The notes under the pieces: model-generated | Told to the model about the DNA's origin: nothing | Databases searched by the model: none | Seen by the model: the letters and a program-made list of their open reading frames with translations, nothing else | Part shown: piece by piece, positions 55,956 to 64,000 of the stretch | How positions within the stretch are numbered: position 1 is the stretch's first letter | Layout of the letters: each line of letters starts with the position of its first letter | DNA from: Manis javanica | Taxonomy: Eukaryota; Chordata; Mammalia; Pholidota; Manidae | Assembly (NCBI RefSeq): GCF_040802235.1 | Contig: NC_133166.1 | Span: 1,302,001-1,366,000 of the forward strand | Direction: 5' to 3' | Length of the DNA stretch: 64,000 nt | Translations under genes and position numbers: made by a program

Positions 55956-56036
55956 TCACTGTTGTATCCTCAATGTCTAGAACAGTGCCCAGTGCACTGC
56001 AGGCACTTGGTAGAGGTCTGTGCAATAAATGAATGC
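55956..56036 (+). mobile_element. L2 LINE extreme 3' end
   Basis: cactgttgtatcctcaatgtctagaacagtgcccagtgcactgcaggcacttgg, then caataaatgaatg, the L2 terminus. Confidence 0.75.
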
Positions 56037-56084
56037 ACAGGCACCTACATGCTTCTTTTCCTTGGACCAGTGGCACTGTCATCG

Positions 56085-56205
56085 CTTGAGAGCTTTTTGA
56101 GAATGTGAAATCTGGGCACCCGCACACACAGACTGACTGAAATCCAATGTGCATTTAACAGGATCCCCAGATGACTGGTGTGCACGTTAAAGTTTGAGAC
56201 ATAGG
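56085..56205 (+). mobile_element. MER20 hAT fragment
   Basis: gagaatgtgaaatctgggcacccgcacacacagactgactgaaatcc, then atttaacaggatccccagatgactggtgtgcacgttaaagtttgagac match the MER20 3' half. Confidence 0.7.
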
Positions 56206-57304
56206 ATCCACATACCTCAATCTAGCTCAAGTTCAAGCGTGAGCAGGGTTTGCAATTCTCCTCCTAGAGCTCACTGTTTAGTCTGGGAAAGTGTTCCCGA
56301 CGGAGGGAAAAGCATGGCAAAAGCCAAGAAGTGAGCAAACTTGGAGTCTTCTTCTCTGACCCTTTTTCAGCATTGTGTGCGATATACATTAAAAAGAGCA
56401 TTAAGAGGAGAATCAACAGGAACAGGGGCATCGTGGTGCCCAAGTGGGGTTGGAATAACAGGACGGCAAAGCCACCTGAGTTTGTCTTAACAATGGGGGG
56501 GAGGGGATGTCACTATCGTGGATTAACACTGTATGACTGTGGCTTCCCTTCTATAACGTCCTGTCGTTACTGGCAGGTGGCAGCCCAACCCAGGACTACA
56601 TTTCTAAGGCCTCCTTGCCTGCAGATGTGGCCATGTGACTAGGACTTGCCAGAGGAATGTGATCAGAAAATTTCACTTTGAGTCATAGACTTTTAAGAAG
56701 TGGGTGGGCATTAGGACCTCTTGACTCTATTTCTCTGAAACCAGCAGAAAGCAGAGGATTTCAAAGTCCCCAGGGCATGGCAGAGCCAGCAAGAAGGATC
56801 CTGGTTTCCTAAATTAGTGGAAAAAAGCTGCCTCCTAACTGGGAACACAAGAACAAGAGATAAACTCTACTTTGTTAAGCCGCTGAAATTTGGGGTTTGT
56901 TTACTAAAGCTGTTAGTTACCTTCAATCAGACAATGCTTTGCTTCGCTTTTGACACGCTGATCCAGCCCTCACCTTTCTCCCAGGCTGCCTGTCCATGCA
57001 CCCCCATCATCCCTGCATTGATCACTGTATCATTCGGAGATGTGTCCCCCAGTGACCTACCCTTAACAGCAATACCGGTCAAAGCGGCATCTAAAAGTAA
57101 GCTAGGTAAGTATCATTTTGGCAGTGGCAGGTCCTTCCCTCTAAAAGGCAATATTTTGTGAGGTATATGTTGCTATCCTCCTTTCACTGACGAAGAAGAT
57201 AAGTTATTTTAACTTAAGCAACTCACCCAACTCACAAGTTAATCAACTCACCCAAGTTCTAACATTTAATAAGACATGCAAGGCTTGCTTGGCCAACCGA
57301 CATT
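56206..57304. other. Intergenic, nothing recognised
   Basis: No supported gene. Frames of 103 and 114 codons at 56,331 and 56,817 carry no motif. Confidence 0.4.
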
Positions 57305-58036
57305 TGAAAACTTCATTGGCTATTAGGGAAATGAAAACTAAAACCTCAGGTACATTATAGCCTCCAAAACGGCAAAGGTTTAAAATCAGACCATCCACAC
57401 TTTAGTCATGGCTGTCTGTGAACTGGACCAACTACTCTTGACAATGATGTGACGCTGAACTAAAAAGTTGAGAACGTGTATACACTATGATCCAGCGCTC
57501 TGCGAGGAGGTATTCCATCTAGTCCTAATGCACACTTGCATCATGCTTATAGCAGCATGGTTTGTCATCGCAGAAATGTGGAAACAACACAAATGTCTGT
57601 CAACAGCAGAAATGAATTAATAAAATAGGGCAATAGACACAAGCCAGCAGCAAAAATAAGTGTCCTACAGGTCTAAGCATCAACATGAATGTGTCTCTAA
57701 GCCACAAGGTTGAGTGATATATGGAATGAACAGGAGAATGTAAACAGTATTATCGCACTTGTATAAAATTTTAAAACAGGCCAAACTAAACAATTATAAT
57801 GTTTAGAAATGAATTCACAGATGGTAAACTATTTTAAATAAAGCAAAGAATAAGTGATACAAAATCAGGGATAGCGCCTACTTCTCATGGTGGAAAAGGG
57901 CGGGTGAAATTAGAGAGAAGTACATGGGAGCCTTCTTAGATCTCGCTACTCACTGTGTGGCCTGTGGATCACCAGCACCAGCTGGGAGCTGCTTAGAAAC
58001 ACAGTAACTCAGGCTCCTCACCATGCCTACTGGACT

Positions 58037-58050
58037 AGAATCTGCATTTT
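58037..58050. repeat. Target-site duplication, left copy
   Basis: agaatctgcatttt, identical to 60,533-60,546. The insertion site in MER20 has the T-rich/A-rich character preferred by the L1 endonuclease. Confidence 0.92.
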
Positions 58051-58406
58051 TTTTATTATTAATTTATTTATTTATTTTGTTGTCATTAATCTACAATTAT
58101 ATGAAGAATAATATGTTTACTAGGGTCCCCCCTTCACCAAATCCCCCCCACAATCCCCATTACAGTCACTGTCCATCAGCGTAGTAAGATGCTGTAGAAT
58201 CACTACTTGTCTTCTCTGTGTTGCACAGCCCTCTCCATGCCCCCCCTCACATTATACATGCTAATCGTAATGCCCCCTTTCTTTTCCTCACCCTTATCCC
58301 TCCCTTCCCTCCCTTTCTCCCCAGTCCCTTTCCCTTTGGTAACTGTTAGTCCAGTCTTAGGTTCTATGATTCTGCTGCTGTTTTGTTCCTTTAGTCTTTC
58401 TTTGTT

Positions 58407-58559
58407 CCTATAGTCTTTGGGTTTGAGGTGAGTCTCTTGTAAGCAGCATAGAGATGTGTCTTGCTTTTTTATCCATTCTATTATTTTGTGTCTTTTGATT
58501 GGTGCATTCAGTCCATTTACATTTAGGGTGATTACTCAAAGATATGTACTTGTTGCCAT
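58407..58559 (-). pseudogene. LINE-1 ORF2 N-terminal stub (endonuclease start)
   Basis: The ATG at 58,557-58,559 opens MATSTYL, then TGA at 58,536-58,538, then in the same frame VITLNVNGLNAPIKRH and WIKKQDTSLCCLQETHL. This is the N-terminus of the APE-like endonuclease, with the N of NVNGLN and the E of LQETH at the positions of catalytic N14 and E43 of human ORF2p. After about DYR the sequence passes straight into the 3' UTR. The early TGA and the loss of everything downstream make it non-coding for any enzyme. Confidence 0.85.
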
Positions 58560-58872
58560 TGCAGGCTTTAGATTCGTGGTTGCCAAAGGTTCAAGGTTAG
58601 CTTCTTTAGTATCTTACTGTCTAACTTAACTCACTTATTGAGCTATTTTAAACACTGTCTGGTCATTCTTTATTTTTCTCCCTTCTTATTCCTCCTCCTC
58701 CATTCTTTATATGTTGGTTGTTTAATTCTGTGCTCTTTTGTGCTTCCTTTAACTGCTTTTGTGGGTAGTTGATTTTATTTTTTGCCTTCAGTTAGTATTT
58801 GGTTGGTCTGCTTTCTTTGCTGTGATTTTATTTTCTCTGGTGACATCTATTTAGTCTTAGGAGTGGTCCCAT

Positions 58873-59720
58873 CTAGAACAGTCCCTCTAAAATACCCTGT
58901 AGAGGTGGTTTGTGGGAGGCAAATTCCCTCAACTTTTGCTTGTCTGGGAATTGTTTAATCCCTCCTTCATATTTAAATGATAGTCGTGCTGGATACAGTA
59001 TTCTTGGCTCAAGGCCCTTCTCTTTCATTGCATTAAATATATCATGCCATTCTCTTCTGGCCTGTAAGGTTTCTGTTGAGAAGTCTGATAGCCTGATGGG
59101 TTTTCCTTTGTAGGTGACCTTTTTCCTCTCTCTAGCTGCCTTTAAAACTCTGTCCTTGTCCTTGATCTTTGCCATTTTAATTATTATGTGTCTAAGGTGT
59201 TGTCCTCCTTGGGTCCTTTCTGTTGGGAGTTCTGTACACTTCCATGGTCTGATCAATTATTTCCTCCCCCAGTTTGGGGAAGTTTTCAGCAATTATTTCT
59301 TCAAATACACTTTCTATCCCTTTCTTTCTCTGTTCTTCTTCTGGTACCCCTATAATGCAGATATTGTTCCTTTTGTATTGGTCACACAGTTCTCTTAATA
59401 TTATTTCATTCCTGGAGATCCTTTTATCTCTCTCTGCATCAGTTTCTATGCATTCCTGTTCTCTGGTTTCTATTCCATCAACGGCCTCTTGCATTTTAGC
59501 CATTCTGCTTATAAATCCTTCCAGAGATTGTTTCATTTCTGTGATCTCCTTCTGGACATCATCCCTTAGCTCTTGCATATTTCTCTGCAGATCCATCATC
59601 ATGGTTATGAGCTTTATTTTTAATTCTTTTTCAGGAAGACTGGTTAGGTCTATCTCCTTCTCAGGGTTTGCCTCTGTGATCTTGGTCTGTATCAATTTCT
59701 TCTGCCTTTTCGTGGCGATA
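58873..59720 (-). pseudogene. LINE-1 ORF1p gene with a single-base frameshift
   Basis: ORF1p is the trimeric RNA-binding chaperone of the L1 particle. The upstream frame (59,192-59,695 and a little beyond; the first 8 or so residues, IATKRQKK, lack a clear ATG) encodes the coiled-coil part (LQRNMQELRDDVQKEITEMK) and the RRM start (NNICIIGVPEEEQRKKGIESV). It stops at 59,192-59,194 because of one extra base in an AA pair at 59,194-59,195. The other frame continues to 58,873 with the rest of the RRM and the C-terminal domain (TLQARREWHDIF, RILYPARLSF, FPDKQKLREF). One indel is the only large lesion seen, so the copy is fairly young. Total about 280 codons, shorter than human ORF1p (338), mainly in the N-terminal part. 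Confidence 0.88.
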
Positions 59721-60532
59721 GATATATTTGTGGGGAGCTGGGTGCATGTGTTGGGTAAGAGAAAGTCCCTTCTTGCCAGTTTGTGGCCTTCCTCTCCTGG
59801 GAGAACAGCGGCCTCTAGCGGCTTGTGCTGGGCAGCTGCGTGCAGACGGGGCTCCTGATATTGCCTGGCCCTAATGGAGTTTGGCGCTGCAGTTGCTGTG
59901 GGCGTGGCCTGCCTCAGGCTGCTGCTCCAATATGGCAGAGCCGTGTCGGAGGGGGAACAGGCGGGAGGCTGTTTATCGCGGTGAGGGGCCTCCGCACTGC
60001 ACTACAGGGGTTTGGGTGCCCAGAGTACCCTGTGATTCCCAGCTGCTGGGCTAAGTGTCCCAGGGCACTTCCATCCAGCTGTGGGGTCCCTGTCCCTTTA
60101 AGACTTTCAAAAAGCACTCGCTTTTCTTTGTCCCTGGGCGCCGGCTTTGGGACCCGCTCACAGGTCTTACCGTCCTGTTTCCCTAGTTTCCAGCACCCCA
60201 TGCATGCACTCACTGTGTCTGCGCTCTGGTGCGGATGGCTAGGGCTGGCTATTTAGCAGTCCTGGGCTCCCTCTCCCTCCCGGCTCTGACTCCTCTCCTC
60301 CCGCCGGGAGCTGGGGTGAGGGGCACTTGGGTCCTGCCAGGCCGCGGCTTCTATCTTACCCCCTTCACCAGGCTCTGGGCTCTCACACATGTGGATGTGG
60401 TCTGGCTGTTGTTCTGTGTCTTCTGGTCTCTCTTTTAGGAATAGTTGTATTTGTTGTATTTTCAAAAATATATATGGTTTTGGGAGGAGATTTCCGCTGC
60501 TCTACTCACGCCGCCATCTTGGTTCTCCAGTC
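59721..60532 (-). promoter_or_regulatory. LINE-1 5' UTR / internal promoter
   Basis: About 810 bp, GC- and CpG-rich relative to its surroundings, ending at the L1 5' terminus. Known L1 5' UTRs hold an internal RNA polymerase II promoter. The YY1-type motif sits at the expected place, about 10-20 bases from the 5' end. Open frames inside are chance products of GC-rich sequence. Confidence 0.8.
60510..60522 (-). promoter_or_regulatory. YY1-type site at L1 5' end
   Basis: Plus strand GCCGCCATCTTGG, that is CCAAGATGGCGGC in element direction, beginning about 10 bases inside the 5' terminus. In human L1 the equivalent YY1 site sets accurate transcription start. Confidence 0.85.
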
Positions 60533-60546
60533 AGAATCTGCATTTT
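60533..60546. repeat. Target-site duplication, right copy
   Basis: agaatctgcatttt, identical to 58,037-58,050. Confidence 0.92.
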
Positions 60547-60745
60547 AACACAACCCCCAGGTGATTCATAAGCATGTTAAAGATACTTGTAATGTCCTGT
60601 TTCTAAGGCAGATGGTGCACACGTGGGTGTTTACTTTAGTAATATTCTTTAAATTGTACAGGTTTTATACACTTTTGCATGTATTATGTATTTCACAATT
60701 TTATAACATTTAAAAATATATACTTTTAACAAATCTTTAAAATAT

Positions 60746-63144
60746 ATAAACACATAGATAAAGTTGAATACCATAAAGATGGCGGAAAACTGTAACCAAA
60801 AGCAGATATTTAGACTCAAAATCTAGTGCTATTTCCTCTCTACCATGCCTTTGGCCCAAGGCAATAAATGAACTGACTCCAATAAACTTACCCGTATGAT
60901 TCATACTGCAACTGGATGGGCCAAAGGCCACAATAAAAACAGATAAACTGTTGGAAGCTTCAGTGTCTTGATCATTTTTATTTAGATATTCTAAATATCT
61001 AATGGGTAGGTAAGTTATTTTCCCATTCAGACAATCCTTGCCTTTCCTAGAAATGCTTTCCTGGAAAAAGTTTTGGAAAAAGGAATGTCCGAAAATTGAA
61101 CTTTATACATACATGTTTTATTTGTTTGGAAGGAAAGGAGGAAAGGAGAGGATACAATTTAGAGAGCTAAAAAGAATCATAAAGTCTCAAATATGATATA
61201 AATGCTTAATTTGATTTTATAGGTGAATCTTATGCACTGTATACATGACCATTTAAATCCTTAAAAATAGATTACACTTTAAATACTGACAATCAAATTT
61301 TATTTTCTGGCATAACTTTGCAACTCAAAAATCATCGTTCATTCAGGTGAGTTGAAATGATATGTGGTAAAGAGAAAACTTAATTTTAATATTGGATATG
61401 AAAATCTGCTAATAGTAATCTTTCAGATGATAGAGCAGGAGATTGGGTAACTGTGAGATGTCTTTTCAAAGCCCTTAAAATACTTGTAAAGAAAAGATTT
61501 AAACATCAATCGTCTTTCTCCCTTGATTAGGGAAACTGTAAACAAGCTAATGACAGTGAACAGCTTGGTGGACTGTAAACTTCCCTCTGTGAGGTTAGCT
61601 GATGCTAATTTTCAACCCATTTAGAATAGGTACTTATCTAAGGCCCCAGACTCACCTGTACAAGAAATGTGACTTTTCTTGGCAAGTTTCTTTCCAAGTT
61701 CTTCCTCACTGCCAGATGGGAAAACATTCTCTCTGTCTATTCAGGGCAATCTCAGCCCATTGAACAGTGCCTTCAGTCCACAGCACCCAGAGACACACCC
61801 ACTCTTTCCCTTTCTCTGGGCTTCCAGAGTGCCAAGGAATAAGGACAGGATAGGTAGGCACTGCCTGATGCTCTGTCTCAGTCTCTCCATGCTGGCACTT
61901 ACTGTGACATCCTATTCCCATCTGGTCTCCAACGCCGGACCATGAAGATTACAGGCGTGACTCTTTGTTCTAAAGAAAAGCTTCCCTAGACTCTGTTACT
62001 CCTTCTTCCCTCTCAGATGACATGGGACCCCTTCACCCACTCTCCCACCCCACTCTGGGTCTGTAGGAGAGCTGTCTCAGCCACTCGCCGCCTTTCTTCT
62101 CAATCGTTCTTGCACCTCTAGAGGTGCAGAAGCTCTAGACACTGGGCCACAGGACTCCTTCCTAGGGATTCACCAGCCTCTGGGCTCACTCCTGCTCTGA
62201 CTCTCTTCACTCTATAAGCCTAGGGAATTTTTATCTAGCCTAAGAAACAAGCAAGACCCCAGAAAAACTGGCTCTGACTGATCACGTATTCTTATATGCC
62301 TGTGGTTAAGGCATGAGTTTACGCCCTGGGTTACAGATGGTTCTGGCTTTTGAAGTTCAAACGCTTTTTATCACAAAAGTTTTATCTGTGCCTTGAATTT
62401 CCAAAACATATTTTAAACCTCAAAGGCCAGGGACGGACTCTTTGGGTATCTGTACTTGATACAACAACCGTACCCTGAGGCACGGCTGCCAAGAGGTCTA
62501 GTTTGAATGGGGACAGATCACCGGGTAAAAAAGAAAATAAACTATCTGGAAAAAAGTCAATGAATCAAAATAATACTCTAATTGTAAAGATCCACACATT
62601 CATTCCACCGCTACACCCTACCTTTTAGTCACAGACCTGGGCAAGGTAGCCCAGCATTTTGTACATGTGTTTTAAATCGTGTTGTTTTCCTTCATAACTG
62701 AACACAGCTGTCAGGCTTGCTTCAATTCAATAAGCATCAGATTTAATGTTTTTGGCCTACCAATGATACCTTCCTTGTGCCTCTGTTGTAAAATCATTAA
62801 CATCAGCAGTTTATTTTTCTATTTTCCACAATTCTTTCATAAATAAGGGCAAGTATGTGATAAAATGTTCAACTAATTACACAAACATTGCCATATTTAG
62901 ATGGCAACCCTGCTAAAATGAAACTAATGGCTGGCAGACAGTAGTGCCAGGAAGAATCTTAAAATACTTATTTGTCTACTGAAATAGAAAAGCCAAATTT
63001 GGTATCGGAAGGAATTTTAGAGATGTGCAAATAGAATTTACAAAAGGGCCGGTCGTACAGAAGTTAATGATTACCTGAATTTTGGTTAATTTTTGGTTCA
63101 CCCCCACCTATCTTCACATCTCTAAGTATAAACTAGTATGACAA
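60746..63144. other. Intergenic, nothing recognised
   Basis: About 2.4 kb, AT-rich to 61.6 kb and mixed after. Frames up to 88 codons have no motif. No named repeat placed. Confidence 0.4.
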
Positions 63145-64000
63145 TTTTATTTGTAACAGCTTTGTTGAGATATAATTCACAATGCCCCTAAGGACAAAAA
63201 TAAAACACAATCCCACGCACACTTCTCTGGTTCCTGTTTCACCTTTACTCTCACACAACTACCAAACTCCCAACAGTTCTGACACCAGATTTTTGAGGTT
63301 TCTTCCCCGCACCAACCAATTCTCTGTGACACCAGCTGGGTGTCCTGCAGTTCAATTCAATTCTGAGATTAAGCAGAGTGAGCACAGACCCCGCAGATTA
63401 AGGGCTCAGTCCCTGAGCTGCCTCCCCACTGCCCACCTTCAGATGCCAAACTCAAGTAGTAGGTCTCCAGGTTACCCACAAACTGTCCTACTTGGCTACA
63501 AATCAGTTCCCATGGCCCCTCACCTCCCATCCTCGGATTCGACTATTCGCTTCGAACAGTTTACAAAACTACTTCATTCACTTAATCTACGTTCTGTCTC
63601 AACAGATTTGCCTGGACATTCCATACAAACGGAATCACAAAATACGCGGTCCTTTATGACTGGCTTCTTTCACTAGCATATGTTTTCAAGGTTCATCAGT
63701 ACTACATTCCTTTTTTAAGGCTCAATAATACCCACTGTATGACTATAGCACATTTTATCCATCTATTCATCAGTTGTTGGACATTGGATTGTTTCTACCT
63801 TTTAACTGTTATGAATAATGTTGTTATGAAGATTCATGTACACATGAATGAACACATATTTTCAATTCTCTAGGAGTGGAATTGCTGTGTCATACAGAAA
63901 CTCTTTGTTTAACCTTTTGAGGAACTGCCAGCATTTTCCAAAGTGTCTGCATCATTCTACATTCCCACCAGCAGTGGAAATGAATATATGAGGATTCCAA
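63145..64000 (-). mobile_element. Ancient L1 (L1M) 3' end, interrupted, runs off window
   Basis: 63,145-63,183: gtaacagctttgttgagatataattcacaa, the L1M 3' UTR in reverse. It resumes at about 63,581 with cttaatctacgttctgtctcaac, then tggacattccatacaaacggaatcacaaaatacgcgg, then taggagtggaattgctgtgtcatac, then ttttgaggaactgccagcattttccaaagtgtctgc, which continues to the end of the window. Confidence 0.9.
63184..63580. mobile_element. Insertion within L1M, probable old LTR
   Basis: About 400 bp not belonging to L1M: ctgacaccagatttttgaggtttc, then gacaccagctgggtgtcctgcagttcaattcaattctgag, then gcagattaagggctcagtccctgagctgcctcccc, then ggctacaaatcagttcccatggcccctc. I recall this as a repeated mammalian LTR-like sequence but cannot name the family, and no clean target duplication was found. 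Confidence 0.55.

Larger units (their letters stand above)
58051..60532 (-). mobile_element. Half-LINE (HAL1-like) LINE-1 with both ends intact
   Basis: Minus-strand element of about 2.5 kb. In its own direction: 5' end with a YY1-type site (60,510-60,522), GC-rich 5' UTR (about 59,721-60,532), ORF1 (58,873-59,720), a roughly 310-bp inter-ORF spacer, the first ~51 codons of ORF2 (58,407-58,559), then directly the 3' UTR (about 58,090-58,406) and a T-rich stretch (poly(A)). The whole polymerase-coding part of ORF2 is missing. It carries a 14-bp target-site duplication, so it inserted by target-primed reverse transcription as a shortened RNA or lost its middle afterwards. The 3' UTR is that of the young L1 at 1-1,806. 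Without ORF2p it would depend on an autonomous L1. Confidence 0.9.
57950..60598 (+). mobile_element. MER20 hAT element, split by an L1
   Basis: Left part (57,950-58,050) ctgtggatcaccagcaccagctgggagctgcttagaaacacagtaactcaggctcctcaccatgcctactggactagaatctgcattt continues after the L1 at 60,533-60,598 with ttaacacaacccccaggtgattcataagcatgttaaagata. Joined, the two give the MER20 order. Confidence 0.85.
57305..60745 (+). mobile_element. Ancient L1M carrying nested MER20 and L1
   Basis: Left part 57,305-57,945: gcttatagcagcatggtttgtcatcgcagaaatgtggaaacaacacaaatgtctgtcaacagcag, then cacaaggttgagtgatatatgg, then gggcgggtgaaattagagagaagtacatggg. Right part about 60,599-60,745: gtgcacacgtgggtgtttactttagtaatattctttaaattgtacag, then ttgcatgtattatgtatttcac. 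Together they read as one L1M 3' end interrupted by about 2.65 kb of later insertions. Confidence 0.75.

Noticed and set aside
59274-60256. Plus-strand frames of 194 and 143 codons
   Set aside because: Antisense of the L1 ORF1 and 5' UTR; no independent support.
63182-63676. 164-codon plus-strand frame at the window end
   Set aside because: Spans an LTR-like insertion and antisense L1M sequence; no protein family.

Overview
This window is ordinary mammalian (placental) genomic DNA: intron-poor, AT-leaning intergenic sequence with two intact olfactory receptor (OR) genes, two broken OR pseudogenes and a dense layer of transposon remains. There is no bacterial, viral or organellar signature. 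No CRISPR array, tRNA, rRNA or snRNA gene was recognised. Old pan-mammalian repeats (MIR, L2, L1M, MLT1 LTRs, MER5/MER20 hAT elements, a Tigger element) are common. I see no Alu, B1/B2, carnivore tRNA-Lys SINE or ruminant BovB/Bov-tA anywhere in 64 kb. The only young-looking mobile DNA is one LINE-1 lineage with a distinctive G-rich 3' UTR, seen at about 1.4-1.8, 17.4-17.6, 18.0-18.1 and 58.0-60.5 kb. This suggests a lineage that relies on L1 and lacks abundant young SINEs; pangolin-like is my tentative guess. Repeat family names come from remembered consensus sequences, not a database run.

Layout. 1-1,806: 3' end of a young L1 whose ORF2 frame is open from the window edge to the stop. 1.9-11.9 kb: old repeats plus an AT-rich block. 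11,980-12,927: first intact OR gene. 14.4-16.0 kb: a 1.1 kb GATA-type satellite array grown inside an older repeat. 17.4-18.6 kb: two short L1 insertions with target-site duplications and a fold-back element. 20.0-20.4 and 25.3-25.6 kb: two OR pseudogenes. 26.3-27.7 kb: a Tigger-like element. 28-51 kb: MLT1 LTRs, L2, MER5A, two retroviral-type solo LTRs, and two L1M copies interrupted by later insertions. 52,389-53,348: second intact OR gene. 57.3-60.7 kb: an L1 nested in a MER20 nested in an L1M. 63.1-64.0 kb: another interrupted L1M running off the end.

How it works together. The functional unit is the OR cluster. Four OR loci lie on the same strand over about 41 kb, two of them with all class II OR hallmarks. 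They would encode odorant-sensing GPCRs in olfactory neurons, normally expressed one allele per cell. Everything else looks like intergenic DNA between family members.

The most unusual item is the L1 at 58,051-60,532. It has an intact-looking 5' end (YY1-type site), a complete 5' UTR, ORF1, the first ~50 codons of ORF2 joined directly to the 3' UTR, a poly(A) tail and a 14-bp target-site duplication. That is the architecture of a half-LINE (HAL1-like) non-autonomous element, built here from the young L1 lineage. I did not find evidence of a wholly new biological system.
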